From the NCBI GenBank assembly GCA_009918425.1, contig RGEC01000098.1:1-8009 (forward strand): DNA of 8,009 nucleotides, given 5' to 3'. Both the position numbers and the translations under genes were made by a program. This document shows positions 1 through 7,319 of the stretch, piece after piece; within the stretch, counting starts at the first letter, position 1; each line of letters begins with the position of its first letter. The stretch comes from Bacteroidota bacterium (lineage in GTDB: Bacteria > Bacteroidota > Bacteroidia > NS11-12g > UBA955). The notes beneath the pieces were generated by a model. That model worked only from the letters and a program-made list of their open reading frames with translations. It was not told where the DNA came from and ran no database searches.

Positions 1-490
1 CATAAATCAAGTCAAAGGATGCAGTGTTTACAGGTCTGCTGAAAATATCAGAACTCATGTCGCAGAACATGGGCACGGGGCTATCGGGAAATTCCTGCAT
101 CTGGGTTCCATAAATGGTATTGTTGCTGGTACAATGAAAATAGTCGGCAGAGGATGGAATACTGTAATTTTTGGGGATGAAGGAATAATTGTCAGACTCG
201 CTGCTTGCCACTACATTCACCTCGCCATATAATTTTGCCTCTTTAATAGCTCCGGCAGCCCACACACCTGTTTTCAGGTATGATGCCGAGGTTCTCAAAA
301 AATTATGCGGAATTTGAAAAAACTGGGTTGATGCCCCCCCCTGCAAAAAGAGAATATCATAATCATCCGGCACCGACATCAGGGAACTGAGGCCTGTGCC
401 TGCAAAATTCCTGATGGCTTCTATGCTCTTTTCGAATGCTACGGGTGCCAGAATGGAAGGCCCCGCTGAAAAATTATGTATTTTAGGCAT
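1..490 (-). CDS. serC: Phosphoserine aminotransferase SerC, N-terminal part (runs off window; internal in-frame gap)
   Basis: This PLP enzyme transfers an amino group from glutamate to 3-phosphohydroxypyruvate in the cytosolic serine pathway (and acts in pyridoxal phosphate synthesis in some bacteria). Translating from ATG at 490 gives 163 codons with no stop before the edge. Family motifs appear in order: HNFSAGPS (residues 5-12), LFLQGGAS (47-54), TGVWAAGAIKEAK (74-86), FHCTSNNTIYGTQM (119-131 region) and CDMSSDIFSR (143-152). Trp78, Thr125 and Asp144 match PLP-site residues Trp102, Thr153 and Asp174 of E. coli SerC. The PLP lysine lies just beyond the window. Oddity: compared with E. coli SerC as I recall it, about 23 residues are missing between Ser35 and Ser39, including the conserved S-H-R stretch (E. 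coli His41-Arg42). The frame is kept on both sides. The gene is divergent from the barrel gene at 553. The family assignment is firm; whether the enzyme is active is open. Confidence 0.93.
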   Translation of the reverse strand, partial: MPKIHNFSAGPSILAPVAFEKSIEAIRNFAGTGLSSLMSVPDDYDILFLQGGASTQFFQIPHNFLRTSASYLKTGVWAAGAIKEAKLYGEVNVVASSESDNYSFIPKNYSIPSSADYFHCTSNNTIYGTQMQEFPDSPVPMFCDMSSDIFSRPVNTASFDLIY

Positions 491-508
491 ACTCACTGAA
501 TCGTGGTA

Positions 509-539
509 CAATTTTAGTGCTATAATTGCGGGTAATCAA
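509..539 (-). promoter_or_regulatory. Candidate Bacteroidota-type promoter for serC
   Basis: Read on the minus strand, TTG (539-537) is followed after exactly 20 nt by TAAAATTG (516-509). The Bacteroidota promoter consensus is a -33 TTG and a -7 TAnnTTTG about 20 nt apart, so this differs at one position of the -7 box. Transcription would begin around 502-505, giving a leader of roughly 12-15 nt before the serC ATG at 490. This is a motif match only, in AT-rich DNA where chance matches are common. Confidence 0.35.
521..528 (+). promoter_or_regulatory. Weak candidate -7 box for the beta-barrel gene
   Basis: TATAATTG differs at one position from the Bacteroidota -7 consensus TAnnTTTG and lies 24 nt before the ATG at 553. 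No TTG is present at the expected -33 distance, so support is weak. It would share the 62-bp divergent spacer with the serC promoter candidate on the other strand. Confidence 0.2.
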
Positions 540-552
540 GTATCTTAATCTT

Positions 553-1128
553 ATGTGCAAAAAAGCTTTGTTATTGATTTTCACAGTTTTTTCTACCGGG
601 TATACCATGGCTCAATACGAGGATGATGCACCCCGGCAGTCTTTTGACACCAGTGCAGTGAAGAAACAACCATTTTTTAAAAAACCGGATAACGAGAATT
701 TTATAAAAGGAACCGAATTTATGTTTTCCCTAAGCAATGGATTTGTTTTTGGTGAAATTTCCCCATTTGCAGGCTTTAAAGTTGCCAAACCTTTGATGAT
801 GGGTGTTGGAATAAATGGTGCGTTTTATGCAGGTAACGGACAGGGAAACAGCGGATTTACCTATGGTGGCCATGGTTTTTTACGCCTGAATTTGGGGCAA
901 GTTGCTTTTTTGCACGCAGAAATGAGATCTGTTAATGCATTACTTCCCGGCACGGGCCCACTATCATCCAGTGAGAGAAAATGGGTTTCTTCCCCAATTC
1001 TGGGTTTGGGAATTGCACAGAGTACAGGAATGAATTCCTGGTTTTTAATTGGCTATGCGCCAAATACAGAATACGCTTCTACTCAACCTTTGGGTTCAAT
1101 CGTTTACCGAATCGGGCTGACTTTTTAA
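553..1128 (+). CDS. Exported small protein, probable 8-stranded outer-membrane beta-barrel
   Basis: I do not recognise a named family. From ATG 553 the product is 191 residues and starts with a clear signal peptide: Lys-Lys, then a hydrophobic core (ALLLIFTVF), then TMA-Q, with likely cleavage near residue 20. The frame is open up to a TTG at 526, but the ATG places the signal peptide at the extreme N-terminus, so I prefer it. A polar linker (about residues 21-50) is followed by some eight alternating hydrophobic/polar strands rich in Gly and aromatics, for example LMMGVGINGAFYAG, GHGFLRLNLG and SWFLIGYA. The last strand, SIVYRIGLTF, ends in Phe, as is typical of outer-membrane barrels recognised by the BAM machinery. 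There is no lipobox. A structural or small-pore role in the outer membrane is inference. The gene is divergent from serC and converges on nuoN with overlapping stop codons. Confidence 0.75.
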   Translation: MCKKALLLIFTVFSTGYTMAQYEDDAPRQSFDTSAVKKQPFFKKPDNENFIKGTEFMFSLSNGFVFGEISPFAGFKVAKPLMMGVGINGAFYAGNGQGNSGFTYGGHGFLRLNLGQVAFLHAEMRSVNALLPGTGPLSSSERKWVSSPILGLGIAQSTGMNSWFLIGYAPNTEYASTQPLGSIVYRIGLTF

Positions 1129-2537
1129 GCCGGAATGATCTGTAATGAGGTAATTACAGCAGGCCAGCAACCCACCAAAAGTGTAACTGCCAACGCTAAT
1201 GCAAGAAATATAACCTCTGCTATTCCAATTTCAAGCTTGATACCATTATCACCTGAAGAGAAAAAGGCATTTTTGAAAACTCTGAAATAATAGGCTATGC
1301 TTATGGCAGAACCGACCAATGCAATGGTTAATAGCCAGGGGTAATTGGAAACAATACCACTAAACAATCCGTATTTGCCGGCAAAACCTGCTGTTAGAGG
1401 AATACCCGCCATAGAAAAAATTGAAACAACAAGCAGTAATGAAGACCATTTGTTTGTTTTACCCAATCCATTGAAATTCTCAAAGGCAAAATCTGATTTT
1501 CCTTCAGCTGTTCTGTCCAGCAGATAAAAGATTACAACGGCACTGCATGCGTAGGCCAGTAAATAAACCAGCAATGCCCAGAACCCATCTACAGGAGCTG
1601 CCAGTATAGCCATAAGCATATAACCGGCATGGGCCACGCTGGAATAGGCCAGTGTGCGTTTAAAGGATGTTTGCCTGATAGCGGCAATATTTCCAAAAAG
1701 TATTGTTGCAGCAGCAGAGATTGCCATTGTCATACTCCACCAACTGTTTACATATAAGAATGCGTAATTAAACAAACGAAAAAATGCTGCAAAAGCGGCA
1801 ATCTTAACTACCGTAGCCATGAAAACTGTTGTCCTGTTCGGGCTGCCCTCATAGACATCAGGACTCCAGAAATGAAATGGAAAAGCTGAAACCTTGAATA
1901 GCATTCCCGCCATAAGAAGCATAATTCCGGCAAAAATCAGATTGCTCTTTACTCCCATATGTCCAAACATAGCCAATGAACGGCTGATGCTCTCAAGTTC
2001 AAGGCTTCCGGTTCCACCGTATATAAAAGCACAACCCATAAGAAAAATAGCAGTGCTGAAAGCACCCATCAAAAAGTATTTTACCGCCGATTCGTTGGAC
2101 GCAAGATCCGACTTTTTACTTCCTGCCAACACATATAGTGGTATTGAAAGACACTCGATTCCCAGAAACAACATGATAAGGTTGCTAAATGATGTCATGA
2201 GCATGCCACCACAAACACTGAACAACATAAGACCTAAAAGATCCGCACCTATGTTGTTGTTTCTGGAAAACAATCCTATTACGAGCAAAAAGCTAAATAC
2301 AATTATGATTGAAAAGGCGACAGCTATAGGATCCCAAATGAGCATATTTACCGGAACCAGTTTGGTTTGCCAGGCCGGAATGTTTTTATGGATATAATCA
2401 AAACCTTCTTTTACCAAAAACAATATTGAAGCAATCAGGAGCAAAACAGTAATGCCCATGGATTTCTTTTCAGGTTTTCGGATGCCAAAATACAAGACCA
2501 ATATAGCACCCAGGAACAAAATTAATAATGATGTCAT
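1125..2537 (-). CDS. nuoN: NADH-quinone oxidoreductase subunit N
   Basis: NuoN is one of three antiporter-like proton-channel subunits in the membrane arm of respiratory complex I. At 470 residues it is close to the usual 450-490 and is hydrophobic throughout, consistent with the family's 14 membrane helices. Key residues are visible: Glu128 in GIECLSIPLY, Lys153 in SAVKYFLMGAF, Lys215 in the hallmark FKVSAFPFHFWSPDVYEGSP, Lys245 in ATVVKIAAF, His303 in AYSSVAHAGYML, and Lys388 in FAGKYGLF. Its ATG overlaps the nuoM stop as ATGA, so it is probably translationally coupled. It is the last gene of the nuo run, and its TAA overlaps the stop of the convergent plus-strand gene. A small oddity is Asn-Arg at 234-235, directly after the conserved Gly-Ser-Pro, where many homologues have small or hydrophobic residues. 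Confidence 0.97.
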   Translation of the reverse strand: MTSLLILFLGAILVLYFGIRKPEKKSMGITVLLLIASILFLVKEGFDYIHKNIPAWQTKLVPVNMLIWDPIAVAFSIIIVFSFLLVIGLFSRNNNIGADLLGLMLFSVCGGMLMTSFSNLIMLFLGIECLSIPLYVLAGSKKSDLASNESAVKYFLMGAFSTAIFLMGCAFIYGGTGSLELESISRSLAMFGHMGVKSNLIFAGIMLLMAGMLFKVSAFPFHFWSPDVYEGSPNRTTVFMATVVKIAAFAAFFRLFNYAFLYVNSWWSMTMAISAAATILFGNIAAIRQTSFKRTLAYSSVAHAGYMLMAILAAPVDGFWALLVYLLAYACSAVVIFYLLDRTAEGKSDFAFENFNGLGKTNKWSSLLLVVSIFSMAGIPLTAGFAGKYGLFSGIVSNYPWLLTIALVGSAISIAYYFRVFKNAFFSSGDNGIKLEIGIAEVIFLALALAVTLLVGCWPAVITSLQIIPA

Positions 2538-3976
2538 GAAACAACCTCCCCGGTATTTTGTATAAGTAACAACAGATCTTTAACCGCAGGTGCACTGATG
2601 TCCAGCATTTTTTGCGGAAACAATCCAAAAAACAGAATCATAAGAACTATAACCGATAGTGCTGCCCATTCATGCCATTGCAATGCTGGGAATGATGTGC
2701 CTTTGGGCTCACCAAACATAGAAAATTGATACATTCTGAGCATATAGACAGCGCAAAGAATTACCGTTATGCCTGCAGCTATACCCCAGAAAGGATGATA
2801 GCCAAAAACAGATTTTAGCAATAACAGCTCGCCGGGAAATCCATTGGTAAAAGGCACAGCTGTTGCACCAAGAACAATCACCAGAAAAATCACGGCAAAT
2901 GCTCTGGATTGTCCGGCCATACCACCCAGAGTATCCAGCATACGGGTTTGATTTCGTCTTTCAATAATATCAATGGCAAGAAACAGGCCCACTGCATTAA
3001 CCCCGTGACTAAACATTTGCAGCAATCCGCCCTGAATTCCGGTTTCACCAGCCACAGCAATACCTGCAGCTATAAGCCCTACGTGTGACAAGGAAGAATA
3101 AGCTACTATCCGTTTCATGTCGTTTTGTCTTATGGCAATAAGTGCAGCATATACAATCCCAATAACACCTAAAGCTACAATAAAGGGAACCAATGTGGAC
3201 AATGCCTCAGGAACCAATGGCATAAACCAGCGCAGCAGGCCATACAATCCCATTTTGAGCATAATACCCGAAAGCAGCATGGTACCGGCAGCAGGAGCTT
3301 CTGTATAGGTTGATGGTTGCCATCCGTGCAGTGGCATTAGCGGTATTTTTACGGCAAATGCCAGCAAAAGACCCAGACCAACCCATAAGGCTTCAACTGT
3401 TTCCAGCTTAACTGCCACAAGAGCTTCATAAGAAAAAGATGCGTTTCCGGGGGTTTTGCTAAACAGGTAAATCAGTGAAGCCAGCATGGCCAGACTGCCT
3501 ATGAAGGTATATATGAAAAATCTTAATGTAGTTTTGAACCGATTTCCTTCGCCCCACAATCCGGCTATAAAGTAGATAGGTATCAACGCAAGTTCCCAGA
3601 ATATGTAGAACATGAGTCCATCCCTTGCAACAAAAACACCATTCAAGGCACCCTGCATGCCAACAATCAAGGCAAATAAAAGTGGAATATCGTCTTTTTT
3701 GTTAAAAGCAGACAACAATATCACTGGTGCCAAAATATTGGTAAGCAGTAACAGAATCATGCTGATACCATCAATTCCGGTATGGAAATGAATGGCTGAA
3801 GAAAACCAGGCTTTATCCCACTGCCACTGCACGCCACCGGCAGGATTGAAATTTTGGAAGAAATATAGCAAAATGAAGCCTGTAATCATGGAACCAAACA
3901 AGGCAATCCATCTGGACCACTTACCTGCCCATGCCGCGATGAAGGCTGCTATTATAGGGGTTAAAATCAGTTCCAC
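2534..3976 (-). CDS. nuoM: NADH-quinone oxidoreductase subunit M (GTG start)
   Basis: NuoM is the middle antiporter-like proton-pumping subunit of the complex I membrane arm, between NuoL and NuoN. The 480 residues are mostly hydrophobic, as expected for about 14 helices. Conserved features are Glu128 in FWELALIPIYF, Lys210 in AFAVKIPLMPLHGW, EAPAAGTMLLSGIMLKMG with Lys241, NDMKRIVAYSSLSHVG (285-300), His324 in QMFSHGVNAVG, and Glu383 in NGFPGELLLL (the position of E. coli Glu407). I chose the GTG at 3976, two nt after the nuoL stop, because the next in-frame Met (residue 30) would remove the first membrane segment. The ORF ends in TGA overlapping the nuoN ATG by 4 bp. The protein looks complete with no frameshift. 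Confidence 0.97.
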   Translation of the reverse strand: MELILTPIIAAFIAAWAGKWSRWIALFGSMITGFILLYFFQNFNPAGGVQWQWDKAWFSSAIHFHTGIDGISMILLLLTNILAPVILLSAFNKKDDIPLLFALIVGMQGALNGVFVARDGLMFYIFWELALIPIYFIAGLWGEGNRFKTTLRFFIYTFIGSLAMLASLIYLFSKTPGNASFSYEALVAVKLETVEALWVGLGLLLAFAVKIPLMPLHGWQPSTYTEAPAAGTMLLSGIMLKMGLYGLLRWFMPLVPEALSTLVPFIVALGVIGIVYAALIAIRQNDMKRIVAYSSLSHVGLIAAGIAVAGETGIQGGLLQMFSHGVNAVGLFLAIDIIERRNQTRMLDTLGGMAGQSRAFAVIFLVIVLGATAVPFTNGFPGELLLLKSVFGYHPFWGIAAGITVILCAVYMLRMYQFSMFGEPKGTSFPALQWHEWAALSVIVLMILFFGLFPQKMLDISAPAVKDLLLLIQNTGEVVS

Positions 3977-3978
3977 GA

Positions 3979-5871
3979 TTATCCGAAAATATTAATGACC
4001 AACATCAGTATAATACCCATTACCATATAAAGAAGGTAATATTGAATCCTGCCGTTTTGAACTTTACCGAGCAAGTCTGAAACCCATGAAATTAAAGAGG
4101 TAACCCAGTCCATAAGTCCAGCAAATACCCCACTATCCGATTTGCTCAGAAAAGCACCGGCTTTTTCAGAACTTTTGACAAAGCATGCATCATACAATTC
4201 ATCCACAAAGAACTTGCCTGCAGGCCATCTGGCTATCCCGTTGATTTCCTCATCAGATTCCGGCACTGCAGATTTTGTGATGTATTTGTTTCGTGTAAAA
4301 ACCCAGGCTATCAGGAAAGCGCTGACAGCAATACCCATAAGAATCCACTCGGTGTTGTGTGAAGGGTGGTGCAGCGTATCCTGCGATTTTCCAATAACAG
4401 GAGCCAGCCAGTTTTTAAGCCATTGACCATGTTCGTGCGAAAACAGTTCCGGTAAATTGAGCAAACCGCCTACCAAACTTAACACCGCTAAAATCAGCAG
4501 AGGCATTGTTATTAATGATGGAGATTCATGCAAGTGATTTTTCTGATCTTCAGTTCCTCTGAAACCACCCAAAAATGTTACCATGAAAACCCTGAACATA
4601 TAAATTCCGGTAATTAAAGCGCTACAAACCGCCAAAAACCAAACTACCGGATTCTCGGTGAATACCATAGCCAGTATTTCGTCCTTGCTAAAAAAACCGC
4701 TGAATAATGGCATTCCGCTTATGGCCAGTGTTCCGATAAGAAAAGTATAATATGTAAGGGGCATGTGGTTTTTCAAACCGCCCATTTTACGGATGTCCTG
4801 TTCACCTCCCATACCGTGAATGACACTACCGGACCCCAAAAAGAGCAATGCTTTGAAGAATGCATGTGTTACCAAATGAAACATTGCTGCTGAGTAAGCT
4901 CCAACTCCAAGCGCTATAAACATGAGTCCAAGCTGGCTTACTGTACTGTAGGCTAAAACTTTCTTAATATCGTTTTGCTTGAGACCAATTAAAGCAGCTA
5001 AAATACTGGTTGTTAGTCCAACCCATAGAATAAGTTGCTGCGCTACAGGTGCCATTTCGAACAAAACATTACACCGAACAACAAGATAGACGCCCGCAGT
5101 AACCATGGTAGCAGCATGGATGAGGGCTGAAACAGGTGTTGGTCCTGCCATTGCATCAGGAAGCCAGGTATACAAAGGTATTTGTGCACTTTTACCCATG
5201 GCTCCAATGAAGAAAGAAATACAGATCGCCGTTATCAGTCCGGTGGAAAGCTTACCGGTCTGTGCAGCTGCAAAAACATCATCATAATTCAATGAATTGC
5301 AGTTTGCAATGACCAAAAATAGACCAACGAGGAGTCCCAAATCCCCGATCCTATTCATTATAAATGCCTTTCTCGCAGCTTTGCCATATTCGGCATTGCG
5401 ATACCAAAAACCTATGAGCAGATATGAGCAAAGCCCCACTCCTTCCCAGCCAAAAAACAACATAAGGAAATTACTGCCCATTACCAGCACCAGCATGTTG
5501 AATACGAAGAGGTTCAGGTAGGCAAAAAACTTATAAAAACCTGCATCTCCGTGCATGTATGCAATTGAATAAACATGAATAAGGAAGCCGATTCCAGTAA
5601 TCACCAACATCATAATGGATGTTAATCGGTCTGCCTGTATGGCGAAATCCACAAAAACATCTCCTACGGATAAAAATGTAAATACAGTGGACTCGTAAAC
5701 TGAATTACCACCGTTAAGTCCCATGAATACCTGAAGAGAAATTATAAAAGATACAAGTATGCTGAAGGAAGATATCCAGCCCGTTATTTTCTCAGATAGG
5801 TATTTTCCGGCTATACCCGAAAAAAGGAAACCCAAAAAAGGAGATAGTAAAATGATTAAGAGGATATTCAT
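3979..5871 (-). CDS. nuoL: NADH-quinone oxidoreductase subunit L
   Basis: NuoL is the distal antiporter-like subunit of complex I; its long C-terminal lateral helix runs along the membrane arm. At 630 residues the length is normal. Proton-path residues are present: Glu143 in GWEGVGLCSYLLIGFWY, Lys227 in GKSAQIPLYTWLPDAM, His252 in ALIHAATMVTAG, His332 and His336 with Lys340 in FHLVTHAFFKALLF, and Lys396-Asp397 in SGFFSKDEIL. Residues about 555-600 (FFVDELYDACFV and beyond) form the amphipathic region, and the protein ends with a final hydrophobic anchor (611-629). The ATG shares one base with the nuoK stop (TGATG), and nuoM starts 2 nt after the TAA. This fits coupled translation. NuoL-like subunits also occur in Mrp antiporters and hydrogenases, but the neighbouring nuoI, J and K fix it as complex I. 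Confidence 0.98.
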   Translation of the reverse strand: MNILLIILLSPFLGFLFSGIAGKYLSEKITGWISSFSILVSFIISLQVFMGLNGGNSVYESTVFTFLSVGDVFVDFAIQADRLTSIMMLVITGIGFLIHVYSIAYMHGDAGFYKFFAYLNLFVFNMLVLVMGSNFLMLFFGWEGVGLCSYLLIGFWYRNAEYGKAARKAFIMNRIGDLGLLVGLFLVIANCNSLNYDDVFAAAQTGKLSTGLITAICISFFIGAMGKSAQIPLYTWLPDAMAGPTPVSALIHAATMVTAGVYLVVRCNVLFEMAPVAQQLILWVGLTTSILAALIGLKQNDIKKVLAYSTVSQLGLMFIALGVGAYSAAMFHLVTHAFFKALLFLGSGSVIHGMGGEQDIRKMGGLKNHMPLTYYTFLIGTLAISGMPLFSGFFSKDEILAMVFTENPVVWFLAVCSALITGIYMFRVFMVTFLGGFRGTEDQKNHLHESPSLITMPLLILAVLSLVGGLLNLPELFSHEHGQWLKNWLAPVIGKSQDTLHHPSHNTEWILMGIAVSAFLIAWVFTRNKYITKSAVPESDEEINGIARWPAGKFFVDELYDACFVKSSEKAGAFLSKSDSGVFAGLMDWVTSLISWVSDLLGKVQNGRIQYYLLYMVMGIILMLVINIFG

Positions 5872-6197
5872 CAGCCTTTCAGTTTATCAAACAAACCAAC
5901 ATCCGTGCTTCTGGTATTTCTATACACCATCACAATAATGGCGAGGCCAACGGCCGCTTCTGCCGCAGCAACAACCATAATAAAAAATACGAAAAGTTGA
6001 CCTGCAGAATCTCCCATATAAGAGGAAAATGCCACAAAAAGCAGGTTTACTGCATTCAGCATCAATTCTATGCACATGAGCAGCACGATAGCATTTCTGC
6101 GTGTGAGAACTCCAAATAGCCCAATACAAAACAGCACACTGCTTAAATAAATGTAATGACTTACGTCTAACGAGTTAAAAATGGTATCAGGGGTCAT
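5871..6197 (-). CDS. nuoK: NADH-quinone oxidoreductase subunit K
   Basis: This small three-helix membrane subunit of complex I is homologous to MrpC and lies between NuoJ and NuoN in the membrane arm. It has 108 residues (family about 100). Glu44 in MCIELMLNAVNL and Glu80 in VVAAAEAAVGLAIIV match the two membrane-buried glutamates (E. coli Glu36 and Glu72) on the proton path along the arm. The N-terminus is about 8 residues longer than in E. coli. Its ATG overlaps the nuoJ stop by 4 bp (ATGA) and its TGA overlaps the nuoL ATG by 1 bp. A 69-codon frame inside it on the same strand is a shadow. Confidence 0.97.
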   Translation of the reverse strand: MTPDTIFNSLDVSHYIYLSSVLFCIGLFGVLTRRNAIVLLMCIELMLNAVNLLFVAFSSYMGDSAGQLFVFFIMVVAAAEAAVGLAIIVMVYRNTRSTDVGLFDKLKG

Positions 6198-6745
6198 TTC
6201 TCTGATGGTTCTGTATCTGATTTACTATTTACTTCCGTGGATTGTTTTTTGCCAAGCAAAACGGCGCCAACCATGGCAGCTAAAAACAATATGCCTGACA
6301 ATTCAAATGGTACAAGGTATTCTGTGAATAATACTTTACCCAGATTTTTCACCAAACCTATTTCGGCAGCAGAATTTTGCATGATACTCTCGGAGGAGCG
6401 GTGCAATGCTGCAGCAAGTATTAACAGCAGTAAGCCCGCAGAAATAGCGGCAGCCACATACCAGCCTGTTTTTATTGTTGGTTCATTCTCCTTGTTTAGA
6501 TTTAACAGCATCAGTACAAAAAGAAATAATACCATAATTGCACCTGCATAAACTATTAAATTTACTACAGCCAGAAACTGTGCATTCAGCAACACATAAT
6601 GTGCTGAAATACTGAAGAATGTAAGAATCAGTGCAAGGACACTATATACAGGGTTACTATTTGTAACCACATATAGCGCGCAAAGTATGGTTATGAAAGA
6701 CAGAATGAGAAACGCCGGTGGAAGTCCTAATAGTGATAAAAGCAT
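6194..6745 (-). CDS. nuoJ: NADH-quinone oxidoreductase subunit J
   Basis: This five-helix membrane subunit of complex I lies near the junction with the peripheral arm. Its third helix is thought to rotate during coupling. The frame is open further upstream to 6802, but that start would overlap nuoI by 56 bp and add a charged, non-family N-terminus. ATG 6745 lies one nt after the nuoI stop and gives 183 residues starting MLLSLLGLPPAFLILSF, which fits the family. Hallmarks are NPVYSVLALIL (31-41), AQFLAVVNLIVYAGAIMVLF with the YAGA bend (about 55-74), FVLMLLNL, and a late helix after FTEYLVPFELSG (140-151). The C-terminal tail, about 18 residues, is polar and probably cytosolic. The TGA overlaps the nuoK ATG. 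Confidence 0.95.
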   Translation of the reverse strand: MLLSLLGLPPAFLILSFITILCALYVVTNSNPVYSVLALILTFFSISAHYVLLNAQFLAVVNLIVYAGAIMVLFLFVLMLLNLNKENEPTIKTGWYVAAAISAGLLLLILAAALHRSSESIMQNSAAEIGLVKNLGKVLFTEYLVPFELSGILFLAAMVGAVLLGKKQSTEVNSKSDTEPSEK

Positions 6746-6746
6746 T

Positions 6747-7286
6747 TTACTGATTTTGATATGTCCAGACCTGTCTTTTAGAAACGTCAATTCTTTCATC
6801 AACAGGCTCTACCAGCTTGTCTTTACCGTAAATGAAACTGCCGCGGTTATATTCTGCATCAACAATCCTATCGGTGAGAAATATAGCTTCTTTGGGACAC
6901 GCTTCTTCGCACAAACCGCAGAAAATGCAGCGCAGCATATTGATTTCGTAGGTAGCGGCATATTTTTCTTCTCTGTAAAGATGTGACTCTTCTGGCTTTG
7001 CTTCGGCGGCAATCATGGTTATGGCTTCAGCAGGGCATGCCACTGCACAAAGACCGCAGGCAGTGCATCTTTCTTTGCCCTCCTCATCCCTTTTCAAAAC
7101 ATGCTGCCCTCTATAAACCGGGGCTACAGGTCTTTTGACATCAGGATAACTTACGGTACTTTTTTTCTTGAAAAAATGACTAAATGTAATCCACATGCCA
7201 TGAAGTATGGCAGGCAGATAAATTCTCTCCATAAAGGTCATCTTTTTATTGACAACCTGCTTACTTCTCTGGGTTAACGGTTCCAT
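6747..7286 (-). CDS. nuoI: NADH-quinone oxidoreductase subunit I (two [4Fe-4S] ferredoxin-like subunit)
   Basis: This peripheral-arm subunit of complex I (TYKY type) carries clusters N6a and N6b, which pass electrons towards N2 and the quinone pocket. Its 179 residues include two complete CxxCxxCxxxCP motifs: Cys74, 77, 80, 84 (CTACGLCAVACP) and Cys120, 123, 126, 130 (CIFCGLCEEACP). Each Cys quartet has its fourth cysteine serving the other cluster, as in 8Fe ferredoxins. The N-terminal stretch ERIYLPAILHGMWITFSHFF is the expected amphipathic membrane-associated helix. The conserved YPD, YRG..VLKRDE.G.ERC and YEINMLRC segments are all present. It is the first nuo gene in the window. Upstream, 33 nt away and in the same frame, ends an unrelated reading frame rather than nuoH. 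No clear promoter or Shine-Dalgarno sequence is visible in that gap. Confidence 0.98.
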   Translation of the reverse strand: MEPLTQRSKQVVNKKMTFMERIYLPAILHGMWITFSHFFKKKSTVSYPDVKRPVAPVYRGQHVLKRDEEGKERCTACGLCAVACPAEAITMIAAEAKPEESHLYREEKYAATYEINMLRCIFCGLCEEACPKEAIFLTDRIVDAEYNRGSFIYGKDKLVEPVDERIDVSKRQVWTYQNQ

Positions 7287-7319
7287 ACTGCAAATCCAAA
7301 CATCACCAGATAAACCTAA

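Noticed and set aside
526..552. TTG start at 526 for the barrel gene
   Set aside because: It would add nine residues before a signal peptide that starts cleanly at ATG 553, and it overlaps the candidate -7 box.
1113..1134. Stem GGCT/AGCC around the nuoN/barrel stop codons as a terminator
   Set aside because: Only four paired bases plus a mismatch, and no T-run follows on either strand.
1894..2397. 167-codon plus-strand frame opposite nuoN
   Set aside because: Antisense to a clearly conserved gene; its composition follows from the reverse reading of hydrophobic codons, and it has no signal or motif.
3979..5871. NuoL/M/N as part of an Mrp antiporter or membrane hydrogenase
   Set aside because: The adjacent NuoI, NuoJ and NuoK and the order I-J-K-L-M-N identify respiratory complex I.
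5920..6129. 69-codon minus-strand frame inside nuoK
   Set aside because: Out-of-frame shadow of an intact nuoK with conserved glutamates.
6746..6802. Longer nuoJ start at 6802
   Set aside because: It would overlap nuoI by 56 bp and add a charged N-terminus foreign to the family; ATG 6745 directly follows the nuoI stop.
6809..7012. 67-codon minus-strand frame inside nuoI
   Set aside because: Alternate frame of the ferredoxin motifs; the real frame has both cysteine quartets.
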